64,000 bases of DNA from positions 15,481,501 to 15,545,500 of the forward strand of contig CM049402.1 in assembly GCA_026929865.2 (NCBI GenBank). Reading direction: 5' to 3'. Below are positions 37,401 through 50,782 of this stretch, one piece after another. Position numbers and translations under genes: made by a program. The DNA is from Hyperoplus lanceolatus. Its lineage: Eukaryota > Chordata > Actinopteri > Uranoscopiformes > Ammodytidae. Positions within the stretch are counted from its first letter, which is position 1, and each line of letters starts with the position of its first letter. Below the pieces are notes generated by a model. It made no database searches and was not told the origin of the DNA. It saw only the letters and a program-made list of their open reading frames with translations.

Positions 37401-37576
37401 CACAGGACTGCAGCAATTACGGCAGACTACGCAAACTTCAACCACTCCTCAGTCAACCATACATTGTCCAAACCTGGCAAAGCCCACAAAACCCCCCACC
37501 CACCCAAAAAAACAAAAGTGCTCCAAAAAGCTTCTTCCTGGTTTCAGTGCCTTTTCTCATCTCATCTTCCCTCTGT

Positions 37577-37579
<3 letters not shown>

Positions 37580-37636
<57 letters not shown>
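37580..37636. repeat. (TG)n microsatellite
   Basis: An uninterrupted TG tract of 57 bases, lying 173 bases before a long AC tract. Confidence 0.97.
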
Positions 37637-37638
<2 letters not shown>

Positions 37639-37800
37639 TCTGCACTTGTGTGTGCTCTCCGGGATGTACGGCCTTATGGCAGCCATTAGTGTTAGCTTGC
37701 TAATCCACTGGCTGGAGAGATAATTAGACTTTGCACATCTCATCAGGCCCTGCCAGCATCCATTGACAGCTGTCTCTCTTTTCCTCCCTCTCTCTCTCTC

Positions 37801-37925
<125 letters not shown>

Positions 37926-40494
37926 GTTTGTTAAAATAGGTCAGAGTGCTAAGATGTGAACTAAAATAAAGGGAAAGCGGGACGTAACACGCTTCAGAAT
38001 CATGTTCAGTATGACATAATGGATAGCAATCAGCATTACAGATGATCACATGTAAACCAGTATAGCAACAGGCCAGGGTCACTCAGCCTCCCATCCCTAA
38101 TCTGTGTCTTCTTATTGTCAAAGCACTCGTTAATATGTCCTAATCTCTTCATGTTATTCGCCTCGGTTGCAAACACTCAGGCCCATGATGATGGTGGGTA
38201 TCACTGGCTATGCCTAGACATTCAAGAAGGGTTATTTTCCTACCGTCTCTCTGGTACAAATCTGATCCAGCAGTGCTGAGACAAACCTATTCTGACTTGT
38301 TGAATGTCTATGAATGTTTTTGGCGGCTACTTTTGTAAACTGCCACAGCTTCGGACACTGAAATACCACAGCAGCTGTGCTGCTTTGGGAACTTAGCCCT
38401 CGTAATATGATATGGACTCCAGTCATTTGCCCTGATCCTTCAATCGGTAGCAGAGGGCTCAGTGCAATCATTCAATTCTGTTAAAGCATGACCTCTGACT
38501 TATTGTACAACACATGGGTCAAACTGGTTGTAGTGGAGAGAAGGAAAGACATTGTGTAACTATTCCCCCATCACATTAAACTTTTTATTCCACAGTAGCA
38601 AGTTCTTATTCTTTCGTCAAGTAATAGTAAGGATTTATGAGGTTGTTCAATTTCCCTAATGTGTGATTTCAAAACCCTTAAAGACCAGCTGGTTGCCCAC
38701 GTCACTTGTTAATTTTGTTTAAGAATGTCCACCTGATTCAGTCCATACTGAATTATACTTCATAATAATTCAAAACTACCACCAAACACACACATTCTAC
38801 CTTCTTAGAATGTATGAATTAACAATCGTTTGCATTAGGCAGTAATAGAATCCATTAGGTCTGGGTGACAACTGTAGACAACTGTTCTCCATGCACATCC
38901 ATATACACACCCACATACATACGCATGTACTGCAGCAAGGAATATGCTGTGTTGCATATGGATTTCTTTGGATCCCTCTTCATAATTTTTGATGGGTTGA
39001 TAAATACAGCAGGATTTAAGAATGCATCAATGCATTGCACACAGTTAATTCCTTTTTAGCTGTTTGAAGTTCAAACCAAAGGAAGACTAAATACAAGATG
39101 CTGCACTGATTTTGAGAAAAGTATGATTTCTGATTTGAGGTATCACCTAGCCACAGTGGGAGGTGTAAACATAACACTAAATGGTCAATCGTCTTGCAAT
39201 ATAGTGTGCGTTTGCTAACAACTGTAAGACGGATAGATTTCTTCCTTAACTTATTGGACAGTATTTTAACTATTTTTCTTTTGATCTCCATTTGTCATGA
39301 TTATACACTGGGTTCGATTTCAAAAAGTATACCGAAGCTCGTGAATGAAATACTGCTCTGCAGCTGACTCTCGGCTATCAAACGTCAACATCGTCTTGAA
39401 TGTGGAGCATACAAGTGCCACTTGAATTTACCACTCAACCTATTCAAAATAATCTACACTTTTCATTGCATTTCCACACAATGACACCATAACTAACAAA
39501 AAGGCACTATGACCATCTAATGGGCTCCACTGTCATTTCAACTGAACATGAGGTCCATTATAAGCAAAAATGAGTGCCAGCTAAACATGATTTGCCTACT
39601 CAAATTCTGTAATTTTCGTTATGAGCATTGTATTAGTTAACACTTGTTTACACAAGCAAATGGCCTGACTGAATGGCCTGAAGTGTGTATACTGACACTC
39701 AAAATGATTATATGACAATAATTAAGTAGTAGCTTGACATTAGCACCAACACTGAACTCTTGCTCTGTCTTTGAGTATTTGTTAATATCTGTGAGGCCTT
39801 TAGTTTAGTTTGTCACAAAGTCGTTTTATTAAAGTCATTAAAAAAAACACTATTAACAAACACAGTACTGTGGTTACCAGTATATTTGCCAAGCATTTTA
39901 GCTAGTGGCATGGCATGGGGTTCATTTTGTAGCATGATGTAGTGTTGGCAAAGGGATAAGATTACATTTTATTAAGCTTCATTATGCTTTTACAAGTCCA
40001 GGGCTTTTTTTGTGATAGTGTTGCATTTTCATATTACACGCCTACTATGGACCACAGAGAGCGATTACTGCTTCACTGCTGTGCTCTGGCCTACTTTTTT
40101 GCCATACCTCTGTTGGGCTCTATATCAGCTGTGCACAGCTCCTCCCACCTGTTATATTCCGCACACTGGTCCCCTACCATCCATCCATTGTCATTATGTT
40201 CTCATTGATTTTGTCTGTGTGCTGACTTCGCCCAACAAGCACAGGGACTGAAAGTGAAAAGTGGGATCGGGATTCGCTGTGGTGGGTAGAGAACATGACC
40301 TATTTACCCGCCCACTCTCACCAGTTGAGTCATGCCTCCTGTTGTGTCATTTCCAGCTTAGACGATCGGTTTCAGCGAACGCGTTGGGCTTTTAACTGTA
40401 CTGAAATAAGCCGTTCCGAACTGAGCTGTGCAATCATATTGGCATGTTTACCTATATAGTCATGAAAAGATCTGAAAGTGTCTAATCATTTTAA

Positions 40495-41236
40495 TAGGGC
40501 CCGACCGATATGGATTTTTGGGTACCGATGCCGATTATTTTCTGAGAAAAATTACGAATACGTTTTTTTTTTAACCCTTAAATATATATAAATACTTGTT
40601 ACTGTCAATGGGTGTACAGTAACTTTTTATTTATTGAAATATGCATTATCTAAAAAAAATAAAGTGTGTCTCAAGTGACATGACTAATTTTTAAACTCAG
40701 ACATTAAGCATTTTATGTAACTGCACCCAACCCTCTGGAACTCCCTCCCTCCAAACATCAGCATCTCAGACTAAATTAACTCATTCAGAAGTCAACTCAA
40801 AACTCACCTCTTTCAGAAAGCATAATTACACCTGCCTCCACTCCAAACCTTATCTTTAATTTGTCTGTATTTTGTTTTCTTTTTCTATAAGTATGATTTT
40901 CTATATGTTTGATGTAAAGTGTCTTTGAATGATCTCCAATAAAGCACTATATAAATTCTATATAATAACTATTCTAATATCAACTACTATTAACAGTCAA
41001 GAGATGACCAATGACTCTGCTATTGGTGTCAGGGGGAACTGTCAAGTGTGAATCAATCCACACCTGCTGCTGCTGTTAATATGCTATAAGGCTACCTCCG
41101 GGGCAGCAATGCATCTCACTCAACATGATTGCTGGAATTTAAAAAAAAAACGGCAAAAACTTGGCGACCATTTTGCCGCTGCCGCTTTTTCGGAGATGTG
41201 CTATAATCGGCCGATTAAATCGTCGGCCGGGCCCTA
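40495..41236. mobile_element. hAT-type element with 8-bp target duplication, 742 bp
   Basis: The ends are TAGGGCCCGACCGATATGGA on the left and, in reverse complement, TAGGGCCCGGCCGACGATTT on the right. CATTTTAA is duplicated exactly at 40487-40494 and 41237-41244. An 8-bp duplication is the mark of hAT transposition. No transposase frame was found. The interior carries a LINE 3' fragment, listed separately. It is a non-autonomous or hollowed-out copy. Confidence 0.92.
40720..40985 (+). mobile_element. L2-type LINE 3' end inside the hAT element
   Basis: From 40733 a plus-strand frame reads LWNSLPPNISISD, a stop, then FRSQLKTHLFQKA. This is the familiar C-terminal end of the L2/CR1-type reverse transcriptase ORF. 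It is followed by a 3' UTR-like segment ending AAAGCACTATATAAATTCTA, typical of L2 tails. The 5' part is absent, as expected for a 5'-truncated LINE copy. Its position inside the hAT boundaries means it inserted into, or was captured by, that element. The family call is by eye. Confidence 0.75.
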
Positions 41237-41261
41237 CATTTTAACCTTAAGTGACGTAGCA

Positions 41262-41414
41262 GGAGCTCTGTGGTAGCCATGTGGTTATAGCTCATGACAC
41301 TGAACACTGCTGGTTTCGATTCCAGATGGTAATCTATGTTGCATATTATTCTTACCTCTGTCTCCCCATATTTTGTGTCACTTCTCCAGCTATAGCTGTG
41401 CAATAAGAAAAGTG
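41262..41414 (+). mobile_element. Probable tRNA-derived SINE
   Basis: A B-box-like GGTTTCGATTCC lies at 41312-41323. An A-box-like GTGGTTATAGCTC lies about 30 bases upstream, and a tRNA-unrelated tail ends near CAATAAGAAAAG. The layout matches fish tRNA-type SINEs with their internal RNA polymerase III promoter. The exact ends are uncertain. Confidence 0.6.
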
Positions 41415-41445
41415 ACATTATGCCAAATATGTAATACTTCCCTGC

Positions 41446-41822
41446 TATTTAGTATAGTAGAACAAGATTTAGGATGTCCCAATTCTTGTGATGCAGCATG
41501 CTTGAGAATACCCGGATGCCCTACATCCAGTCGGAATTTTTGGTGTTGAAGTCAGCATGCTTTATGGGCGGTTCTGTCCCACAATCCAGTGTGCACCGGC
41601 AGTGATGTTACATCGACGGAGCCTCAGAGTGAAATCAACCGGCAGCAACGTGACAGATATATAAGCAAGATGCACGTTCAAAGTGCAATGATATGATGAA
41701 ATAAATAAGTAAAAGTATGTCCCAATTGTATGCCTTCTGCATGCTAAGGAGATACTTTTTATATGATCAGTTGTAGTATCTAGAATAGAATAAAGAAACA
41801 GTATGCAAATTGGAACGCAGCC
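41446..41822. repeat. Possible diverged interspersed repeat
   Basis: The stretch opens with TAGTATAGTAGAACAAGATT and closes with CAGTATGCAAATTGGAACGC. These, together with an internal ATGTCCCAATTGTATG block, resemble the ends of a common fish DNA-transposon repeat, but the inverted match is weak. No coding sequence was seen. Confidence 0.35.
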
Positions 41823-43108
41823 TTAGAACCTGTATATGACCTTTCATTACTTAATGTTTCGAGAACCATTCTCTTCCATGCAGCTTCTCTGTCGCTCAGA
41901 TCTGAATTCAGATATAAATGCGACCTCACTGTGCCCTACTTGTCCACCAGGGGAATGAAACCCCCGATATTATCCTGGAGGAAATGCGTCAGTGGCAGGG
42001 GAAATCCAGAGTGTGCTACCGGACTAAAATGAGCTTCATTAATGTTCACACCCTGTATGCTGCGCTGAACATTTGACCTCGTTGCATAATATTCACAGTT
42101 ATTCTCGGGGCCAGACAAGGGATGTGCCAGGGCTGTTCTGAGGACACAGACCTGGTTAATGTCCAAGATCGTGGTCTAAAATGACAAAAAAAAAAATTGG
42201 ACGGAAGCAAATGACAAACACCTCTACAGGTGTCGGGGTTTCTCCTCACCGAGTGAGCACGAGAGAGGAGAAATGTTTACTCTGCCGTTTCTCAAGCAGG
42301 ACACCATGTTAGTAAAAGTTTTAATTTCAAGATGAGAAAAGTTTGTGCTTACATCATCATAATTAAGAAGTGCCCATCACCTAAAATAATAATTTGTCCA
42401 AAGTTGGCAACTCTTAAAAGTGGAGCAGGCATGACCTTGTACTCTAGTGCTTGACTCAGAGTTTTCTTTAGTGTCTCGGTCAGTAAGAAGACATTTTAAG
42501 CTAGCTGCTGGTGTCTGGGATGATGCCTTTAATCTCACTCCATTCCCTTCTTTGATGTGTCATACTGGAGGGGATATGTAGGACAACATCCCTTCACTCA
42601 CAGTATTCTGGGACTAAGACGGCTCTTGCCAGACAGGTTATAATTAGTATTGCGTTATTAATACAAACTTTCAGAAAGGCTGAGCTTCTTTGTTTTGGCT
42701 GCATCACACTTCCTTGATTTCTCTTTGATACCAGATGTCCCTCAATGTTAGGACAAGAGTCCATTTCCTGGGTGTGTTCTGGTAAGAGGAGGAGGGATGA
42801 CTTGAAAGAGAATAACAGTGAATTTTGTTGTTAAGGGTCTTTTTAACTCCTAAATGCTATCTCTTGGTAGCTTTTCCACAATGATGGATATTGCCAAAGG
42901 GCTGCCATCGACTTACCATCTATGATTCACACAAGTGACAGTGTTCAGTCATCCAAGGGAGGATCTCCCACACTTGATTTCCTCCTCCAGCTACCTCCTG
43001 TTTTGATGCTAGCAATGACAGATACTGGATGTTGGTCTGATAATAGGCATTTAGAGGTTCCTATTGGACTGGGCTGACTGGCTGCCTGTGTGTGCATGTG
43101 TTGTAATG

Positions 43109-43110
<2 letters not shown>

Positions 43111-43148
<38 letters not shown>
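43111..43148. repeat. (TG)19 microsatellite
   Basis: An uninterrupted TG tract of 38 bases. Confidence 0.96.
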
Positions 43149-43152
<4 letters not shown>

Positions 43153-43749
43153 CTTGTTAAATATTGCATCTGTGTATACATCATGATGTATGATCTTATC
43201 TTCCATTCACTCTGCTGGCTGAAAGTAATGCTGTATTATAGACTGTGCTGGAGCTAACCTAGAAACAGACATCATCTGCACCAAGCTGACGCACATTGCA
43301 CAAATACCCATCCACGGACACACGCAGAAATTACATTTCAATTTCCATTAGTGGCCTAAACAAAACAGTGGCCCGCTGACATCATCCCACTGATGTTTCA
43401 TAACCAGTACAGAGTGTTAAATAAATCAGCCTCTTTTTCGTATTTCTGTGTCAGGCCAACTGACTACAGAGATCTCATACCAGTCTTTTTTTAGAGAGAA
43501 TCAGATTCAGGTGCCAATCATCCAAATCTTTGTTTGAAGTCCGAGAAGAAATATGTGTTAGTTGGTTCGAGGACAAGGGAAATGGGGAGCTGCTGTGGCC
43601 AGTAGTTTTACACTCTTGTATGTGTCGGGGGAATGAGAGCACATGGCTCGTACAGCATTAGTCATGCCATGCGGGTTGCTGTCTGAACTCTGGCCATTTT
43701 GTACAAGGTTTGGTGCCTCTGATTGAGATTTCTCCACTTCATTACAGCC

Positions 43750-43877
<128 letters not shown>

Positions 43878-44067
43878 TCAGAATACAGATACAAAGAGCA
43901 TAGAGGTCGTAGTGAAAGCCCCTAGTATGCTTCCAAGCTAAATGATGTACTGCACTTAAATCAAGTCAAGAAGTGGCAGCTTGTAGATTCAAGCTTGTGT
44001 ACATATATTCACTAGTGTATTTGCTGTGTTTTATTCAGGGATTTTTGTTAAAAATGTATGCAAAGTC

Positions 44068-44262
44068 AGGATGCTCCGGTGACGTAGTGGGTTGAGCGCA
44101 TACCAAATAGGCTCAGTCCTTGGTGCAGTGGTTGTGGGTTTGAATCCGACCTGTGGACCTTTACTGCATGTCATCCCCCTGCCTTTCCCCATTTCACGTT
44201 TTCCACTATCTACTTCAAACTGTCAAATAACGACACCGAAAAAATATCTTGAAATTTTTTTC
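44068..44262 (+). mobile_element. tRNA-derived SINE
   Basis: The head reads GATGCTCCGGTGACGTAGTG and continues GGTTGAGCGC, an A-box region. A B-box-like GGGTTTGAATCC follows at 44136-44147. Next comes a CTGCATGTCATCCCCCTGCC body block common to perciform-type fish SINEs, with an A/T-rich tail. The internal polymerase III promoter organisation supports a SINE; the ends are approximate. Confidence 0.8.
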
Positions 44263-45277
44263 TTATTCCAAGTACCTGCGAGGAACAAACAGCACATTTG
44301 AATTGTTCATTTCTAGTTGACAGCACAGGTTGAATTGAATAGGAACAATGTCACTCTCGTGATGACCATAACCTTTCTTTCACGTTATGACTCCTGTATT
44401 AGCTGTGAAGGTGCAGATTTCAAATAGACTTCTAAAGGGTGGATAATTATTCATCATCTATTTGGGTATCATTGTCAAGCAAACTTTAAAAAATAATCTG
44501 GCAGATGCTCAACTCCTGATATATTTTCAGTTCTATGATTCAGTGCCATATTTAGCTTTGTTGATGTATAAAATAGAATGTCGTTCCTTTTGCTTGAGCA
44601 ACAAACATATCTGCGCCTATCTAGTCTGTGTGAGAGAAAAAAAATATGGCAGTGCTGATCAGTGGACAGATACTTTGAAGCCAGATGTTATGCAAAAGGT
44701 GAGTTAGGTTAGATGACAAACGCCAGGCATTCTGTCTGCACCTAATTGCTTTCAGTGTGATGGTGATAGAACTAGTGGTGGTTTAATGATGAGCAGACCA
44801 GACACACAACTCAGACATCCTCTTTGAAATACAGTATTTGATGTTTAAAAATATATATTTTTTATGGTAATGTCCCTGTGACTAACAATAAGGCAAATGT
44901 ACCCTGTTAAGAAATGACATTGCTTGAAGACAGAACTGTCTGACAGATAAAACACAGTTAATGACCTAATTTAAGACATTTAAGACTTACAGCTTATTTA
45001 TTTTTTTACATGCTGTGACATACATTATAATCGTTCCTCAGTGACGCTGGGAGAGATAATGGGACTGGTGTCCTCCAGTTTCATTCTACAGACTCCTTTG
45101 CTTTTATGTCCTGAACAAAACCCTCCGGTTCCAAAGAGGTGGGATAGATCACACAGTCATTGCCATGATTCTCCCCGCCAGGCATTACTGAATTGTAGCC
45201 CCCCCCCCTCCCCCTCTCTACTGGAACCTTGAGTGATTGATGGTTTCTTGTTCGGTAATATCCAACCCCCATTCTCA

Positions 45278-45278
<1 letters not shown>

Positions 45279-45353
<75 letters not shown>

Positions 45354-45430
45354 CACACACTCACACACTCACACACACTCACACACACACACAAACACAC
45401 ACACACACACACACACACATACACACTCAC
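45279..45430. repeat. (AC)n microsatellite with periodic ACTC interruptions
   Basis: A pure AC tract of about 67 bases is followed by AC units interrupted by CTCAC, AAAC and TAC variants to about 45430. Confidence 0.96.
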
Positions 45431-45624
45431 ACCCTTTTACGTATGTGCAGTCTCCATGGTAACGTGTGGTATCATCACTATGACACTGTCGTCCTAGCAT
45501 GCTTGCTTGGTGCTGCTGCTATTGTGGATTTACTGTACCAGCACACGCACAAAGAGCAAACAGGGCTGCAGGCTTTGAGCAGCAACCCCCTTTGAGTTGA
45601 TCAGAGACCATTCCTCTTCCCCCT

Positions 45625-45646
45625 GATATACAGTATACTGTATATC
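45625..45646. repeat. Perfect 22-bp palindrome
   Basis: The 22 bases are self-complementary with no spacer; the core is CAGTATACTG. A function, such as a dimeric protein site, is not indicated by context. Confidence 0.9.
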
Positions 45647-46370
45647 ATTTCTCACTTCATCCTCTCACTCCGTTCAAAGACTGCTACTGCATTTTCAAAT
45701 AGTATTATTAAGTGGGGCATTTAATATCTCAATATAATTAAGGGCACTTTGATAGTATGCAACTTTGCCCCCTGTAACACACCACGAGCAAGGTTAACCT
45801 CGCACTTTATTCCGTGTTTGCCCTTGAATGCCACTTTACTCTGCAAATTTAAAAATTAATTAAACATTCAGTGTTATCATGACAGCCTGGGGTTATTAAT
45901 AATAAGAAATAGGTTTAATTGTTTGGTTATATTTGATAATAGAAAAAGGTCAACACAGTGCTCAACCTTGGTAGCACACAGCACAGGCCTATCACCCACT
46001 TTTATGCTGGAGCCCTGCCCTCTAGTGGTCAGAGATGGCAAGGGCGGCAGGGTGCTGGAACCTTTTGTGTATGTGTGAAGTCATGCGCTCCAAGCACAGT
46101 TTAGGTGTGTATACGCAAAACTGAATGGTGCTATGCTTTGGACATTGTTTGGGCCGTTACACTTTCTGCAGTTAAACACGTTTCAAATCTAAATTGTATC
46201 TTGTCCTGTTTATATCTCTGTTTGAGTATGACGCAAAAACAAACTAACAAAAAAGATTAAAGTATGTTCTGGATACAGTATTGTGTTTATATTATGATCA
46301 CATAATGATAGAAGCTGACAGAACTATGCTTTCAGCGGTTCCCAATTATTTTCACTCTCCCTTTTTGTAT

Positions 46371-46411
46371 GTGTGTGTGTGTGTGTGTGTCTCTGTGTCT
46401 GTGTGTGTCTC
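46371..46411. repeat. Imperfect (GT)n microsatellite
   Basis: GT units are interrupted by CTCT and CTGT. Confidence 0.9.
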
Positions 46412-49400
46412 TGTGAAGGTGCCCTCGGGAGGCCACAGTAGACTGGCATTCTGGGGCACCACAGTAATGAATGTACCCACAAGCAACCAGAGCACATAAA
46501 CCAGAGAGACAGGAAGGCAGTCTCTTTGAGTGTGTGTTTGTTTGTGTGTGTGTGTGAATGTCCTTGTGTCTTTCTGGGTTGTCTCATTTACAGCCTCTAC
46601 AGTTGTGGGTTACAGAGTCACTTGTGTCTGTTTTTATTTCTGCATTCGGATGGACCTAGAGGCTGGTGCTTTAGCTCTTCTGCTGGGTTTGATTATCTGA
46701 GAGAATAGTTTATGAAGGTTATGCTCATCAATGCCAAGCTTTCACTTGTGGTAGACTTTAAATGAGTCAAATATAGCTGTAGTCCACTTTGTTGGCAAAA
46801 GAAAAAGAAAATATAGGGACGAGAGCTATTCTTTCTTCAAAGACTTCTGAATGACTGTTTAAAATATGGTTCTCATTTTTACTTATCCCCCCCAGTTCCA
46901 TGTGTGTCATTGCATTTTCTATTTTGTAATTTTTTCCACCTTCATCATAGCTCACCCTTCTGCTCAGAAGGCACTAACGCGCAATGGACATTATCAGGGC
47001 CTATACACATTTGCACTTTCTTTAGTATCATCTTAGGTGTTTGATTAGTGTTGCAGTGGTACAATGCAGCCCAACTCTTATCTCTGCTCTCCTAATAGTC
47101 AGTGATAAACACAGCCATCCTCCTGAAGGGCCGCACTGTCCGCCTGAGTGATGGATGGCCCAGGTTTATCGGTGGCTGGATGACTGAAACAAAACCCACA
47201 GTCTGCTTATGGTGCTATTCAGATCTGTGTTTGCTCATGGTAGAATTAGAGGTATCAGATAGTAGGCAGGCAGGGATACTCTATGCTGCAGTGTAAAACA
47301 AGGTTGTACAGAGGTTAGATATTTCCCAGATTGCAGTAGTAACACCATATACATACATATCAGACGAGAGTGCAAAACCACAGTATGCCTAATGTATGGC
47401 AACATCCTCAACTACTTGAAGGAAAGTGTTTTGCCCGTGCATTTTTCACGTATCTAAACAATGTCATATTTTTAACATTTCAATTTAGTGACACCCTGTA
47501 TTAAAGCTTCCCTTTGACAGTAGTGCAGTTTGTAGTTTATTTTGATCACGGAAGGTAGATACATCAGTGATTCTTGATAAGTGGGACAAAACAGGGTGCA
47601 ATGTTGAAAAAATACAAACCCTATGTTTCGGCAAATTAAATTACATGTATGTATCCAACATATACTAAGCTACTGAGCTAAGCTTTGACACAACCTCCCA
47701 GCTTTTGTTTTTTTTACCGTCATTGGCCTATCACCACCCTCAGATATCAACTCTGTCAGATTTCCTGTCTGATGATGTTGACATATTACGTTTCTTAAAC
47801 ATAACAAATGGAATTTAGATAGTAGACATTTGGTTTTTCTGTTTATGTTAGGTTCCAGTATGAACTACTTCAGGAAAATAAAATTATCAAAACATTTCAA
47901 GTAACTTCTTCAGAAATTGTAAGTCGTTGTTGACGTATCATGTTTGTGACGTAGGACTTTAAAGATTTGGAATGTAAAATATTCCAAAACTACACAACAC
48001 TTATCAGAGCCTGTCTGACTCTAATGTACTCTGCAGAGGTAGACTTTGACAAGAGGTCCTTCAAAGTGACACCTGCCCCTTATTTCGCCTGCTTTTATTA
48101 CATTTTACATAATGAAATGTCTGACGGTGTTGACTTACAGTAAAGTGGTCCCACCAATTACAATCCTTATACAACATGAATGTGTAGTAGAAAAACTGTT
48201 TTTATTGATATGAGAGATTATTTAGTGTTGCTTTTGATGATAAAAACACTATTTTTAATTATTAAAGTACATTTTAATAGGTTTTATTGCATATGAAAGA
48301 TTGAAATCTTCTCTGAGGACACACTGTTTTGGACGTCACGAGAAGAAACAAGTGTCATATATTTGACATAATATAATGATACAATTAAATTTAAGGGGAT
48401 AATTGTGCTCCAGACATTCTATTCTTAATCCCTAATACCATCTACAATTTTAAATATTTTTAGTTTTAAACATAACAGCAGTTACATATGGAAGACGGCC
48501 TTTTGTCCCGGTTCTCGAGAATCACTGACATAACATTACATACATAACATAAAAAAGAACACCCAAAAGAAACCCAAAGGTGTCATCTTGATTTATATAC
48601 ATTGTCATTTTTTTGTGGGTCCTACAGAATCGTATCATCTTTTTTTTAAATGCATTTTGTTTTTTATTATAATAATTATTGCTATTATTAATTCCTGTAT
48701 ATTTTATTCCATACAAAGTTATGAATTAAAAATAATAATATCGGCATTCATATCAACAGTGCCAAACATGCCTCACTTTTATATTTGTTAAGCATCTTCT
48801 TTTTCAGTTTAAAAATAAATTAATATGTGTAGCGTGTTACCAAAAAGGTTAATCAGATCAACTAGCCTACCATGTTAAAGACATACAGCTCATCCACCTG
48901 ATGAATTGGATATCTGAACTAAAACTGTCTAAGTTTTCTTGATAGGGATTCTGGCGGGAAATGTTCAACATGAAATACTAGATTGACAACTCTTTTATTG
49001 GGACATAAAAATAACATTTGAAGTAAGCTCAGAAGGGGATTGAAAGGAAATGAGGAAATTGTGTGATATTGATTTCAGCAGCATTACAACATGCTTGGCT
49101 GAACCAACTAACAGTGTTAGAGGAAGTCATATAAGGTTATCACTGGCTAAAAGAAAACACCCTAAGGATATAGTTGTCACTACATATCAAGGTGCGGGCT
49201 GTGTCCAACCTTCAAACAACTTTGCTGACCGTCTTTTCTTGTACTACATGCATTCAGAGGTTAGATTCCCTCGCGTCATTAAGGAGAGCCATCAATGGAG
49301 AAAACATCACTGAAAACCAATGCTTTTATCTATTTGGTGCCTTATGTCTCATGCCATTTGAACCACATCCTCAGGAAATCAATATATTGGTAACCTGTTT

Positions 49401-50490
49401 CCGCTGAACGTTTCAAATCTTGGGTTATCACTGAATTATTAAATATTTATTTTTATGGCAGTGGTGACTTGACTTCATTGATTTGTTGTTTCACTCTGAT
49501 GTGAAGTCATTTGTACATATATTGCAGGGTAGCCTATATAAATGACATAATTCCACACTGCTTTATGTTCCAAACTCAAATGATTAAATCAGTTCATGAC
49601 GCTCTGCGTAGAAATGTACATAACTGATATAATGTACATTGACTATCTTTTTTAGGTGGATTTCCCCTTCAGGGTGAATATGGTGAACATGGTCTTGATA
49701 GCCAATCCACATGCGCCATCTAGTGTTCAGAGCTGCGCATGGTCAGTGGATAGACGTTACATATCAGAGCTCATCGTTAAGACCATCATAAAGTTCACTT
49801 TTGCAATCACGTCTATATAGAGCAACATATCATACTCACACAGTGTTTGCGCTTTTCATAATTGGACTCATATGACAGAGCTGTGCAAGCAAAGCAAGAG
49901 AGCACATTGTATGCATTTTATTGACAGCTTTTTATGTCCTGATGATAGATAATCCTGGCTGGGCATTTTTTTTCTGCCTCTACAGTTTCAGAGAACAGAG
50001 CATTGTCTTTGTAGAAAAAACACTTTCCCTAATGCATGTTGGCTCCGTTGGTTGTACATCGATTTTCTTTCTTTTTTTTCAGTCGAAAGTGGACAGGCCT
50101 GTATAACCGGTTTAGTCAACGCATTATCGGATCATTTTACATGATTTTTTGTAATATGAGAGCGAAGTCTTCTCTGCCCCAAGAAGGAAGTCCAGCCTCA
50201 GCCTCCGTTTTCGATCACTTTTTCTTCTCAGCAATACAGCAAGAGGAGCACACGCCCCGTGTTTGCCGGATCAACAATAACCTCTAAATGAATGTTTAAT
50301 GAGCATTGCAGAAGTCATAATGGCACGTCGCTAATGTCCTGTAATGATCTTCCCCGTTTGTGGCCACGCCTCGCTGCGCCTCTTTTGACAGTTGTCTGAC
50401 AATGGTTTGAACTTATTTTTTGCACAACCCTAAGACTACTCGCCTCACTTCACCACCCAGGGACGGCACGCAGCCGAGTCACCGCTCCAG

Positions 50491-50527
50491 ATGAATAGGA
50501 CTTTTCCCTTGAGAAAATGTGTTTCAG
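50491..50527 (+). CDS. fgf13: Candidate fgf13 alternative first exon, U-type
   Basis: The ATG at 50491 opens MNRTFPLRKCVS and then meets a donor TCAG|GTAGGC after the first base of a codon. This is the same phase 1 as exons V and S, so joining exon 2 gives an in-frame Glu. The mammalian U exon encodes only MALLRKSYS before the same Glu; the shared L-R-K-x-x-S core and the very short length fit. The position between V and S also matches the mammalian order. It is the first ATG in its frame after a stop at 50431-50433. The preceding 150 bases are GC-rich and contain CACGCCTC- and CACGCAGC-like stretches, unlike the surrounding intron. No transcript evidence is available, and a 12-codon match can arise by chance. 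Confidence 0.5.
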
Positions 50528-50782
50528 GTAGGCTGCCGGGCTTGTTTTCTGAATGTACTTTCATTTCTTTTACTTAACTTTATCTTTGTAATTTCTCATT
50601 GACAGATATACTGCCTAGTTGTTCTGAGTTAAACAGTTTATGGCTTTAAGTAATGTAGTGTTTAAATAGTGTTTTATTCTATTGATCAGTGCTTTATTGG
50701 TGTTCTAGTTGTTAAACGGACCTGGAGCTGTCCGTGGTGCTGAAGGGCTTCCGTCGATAAACACTTTGGTTGGAGCTTTAAG

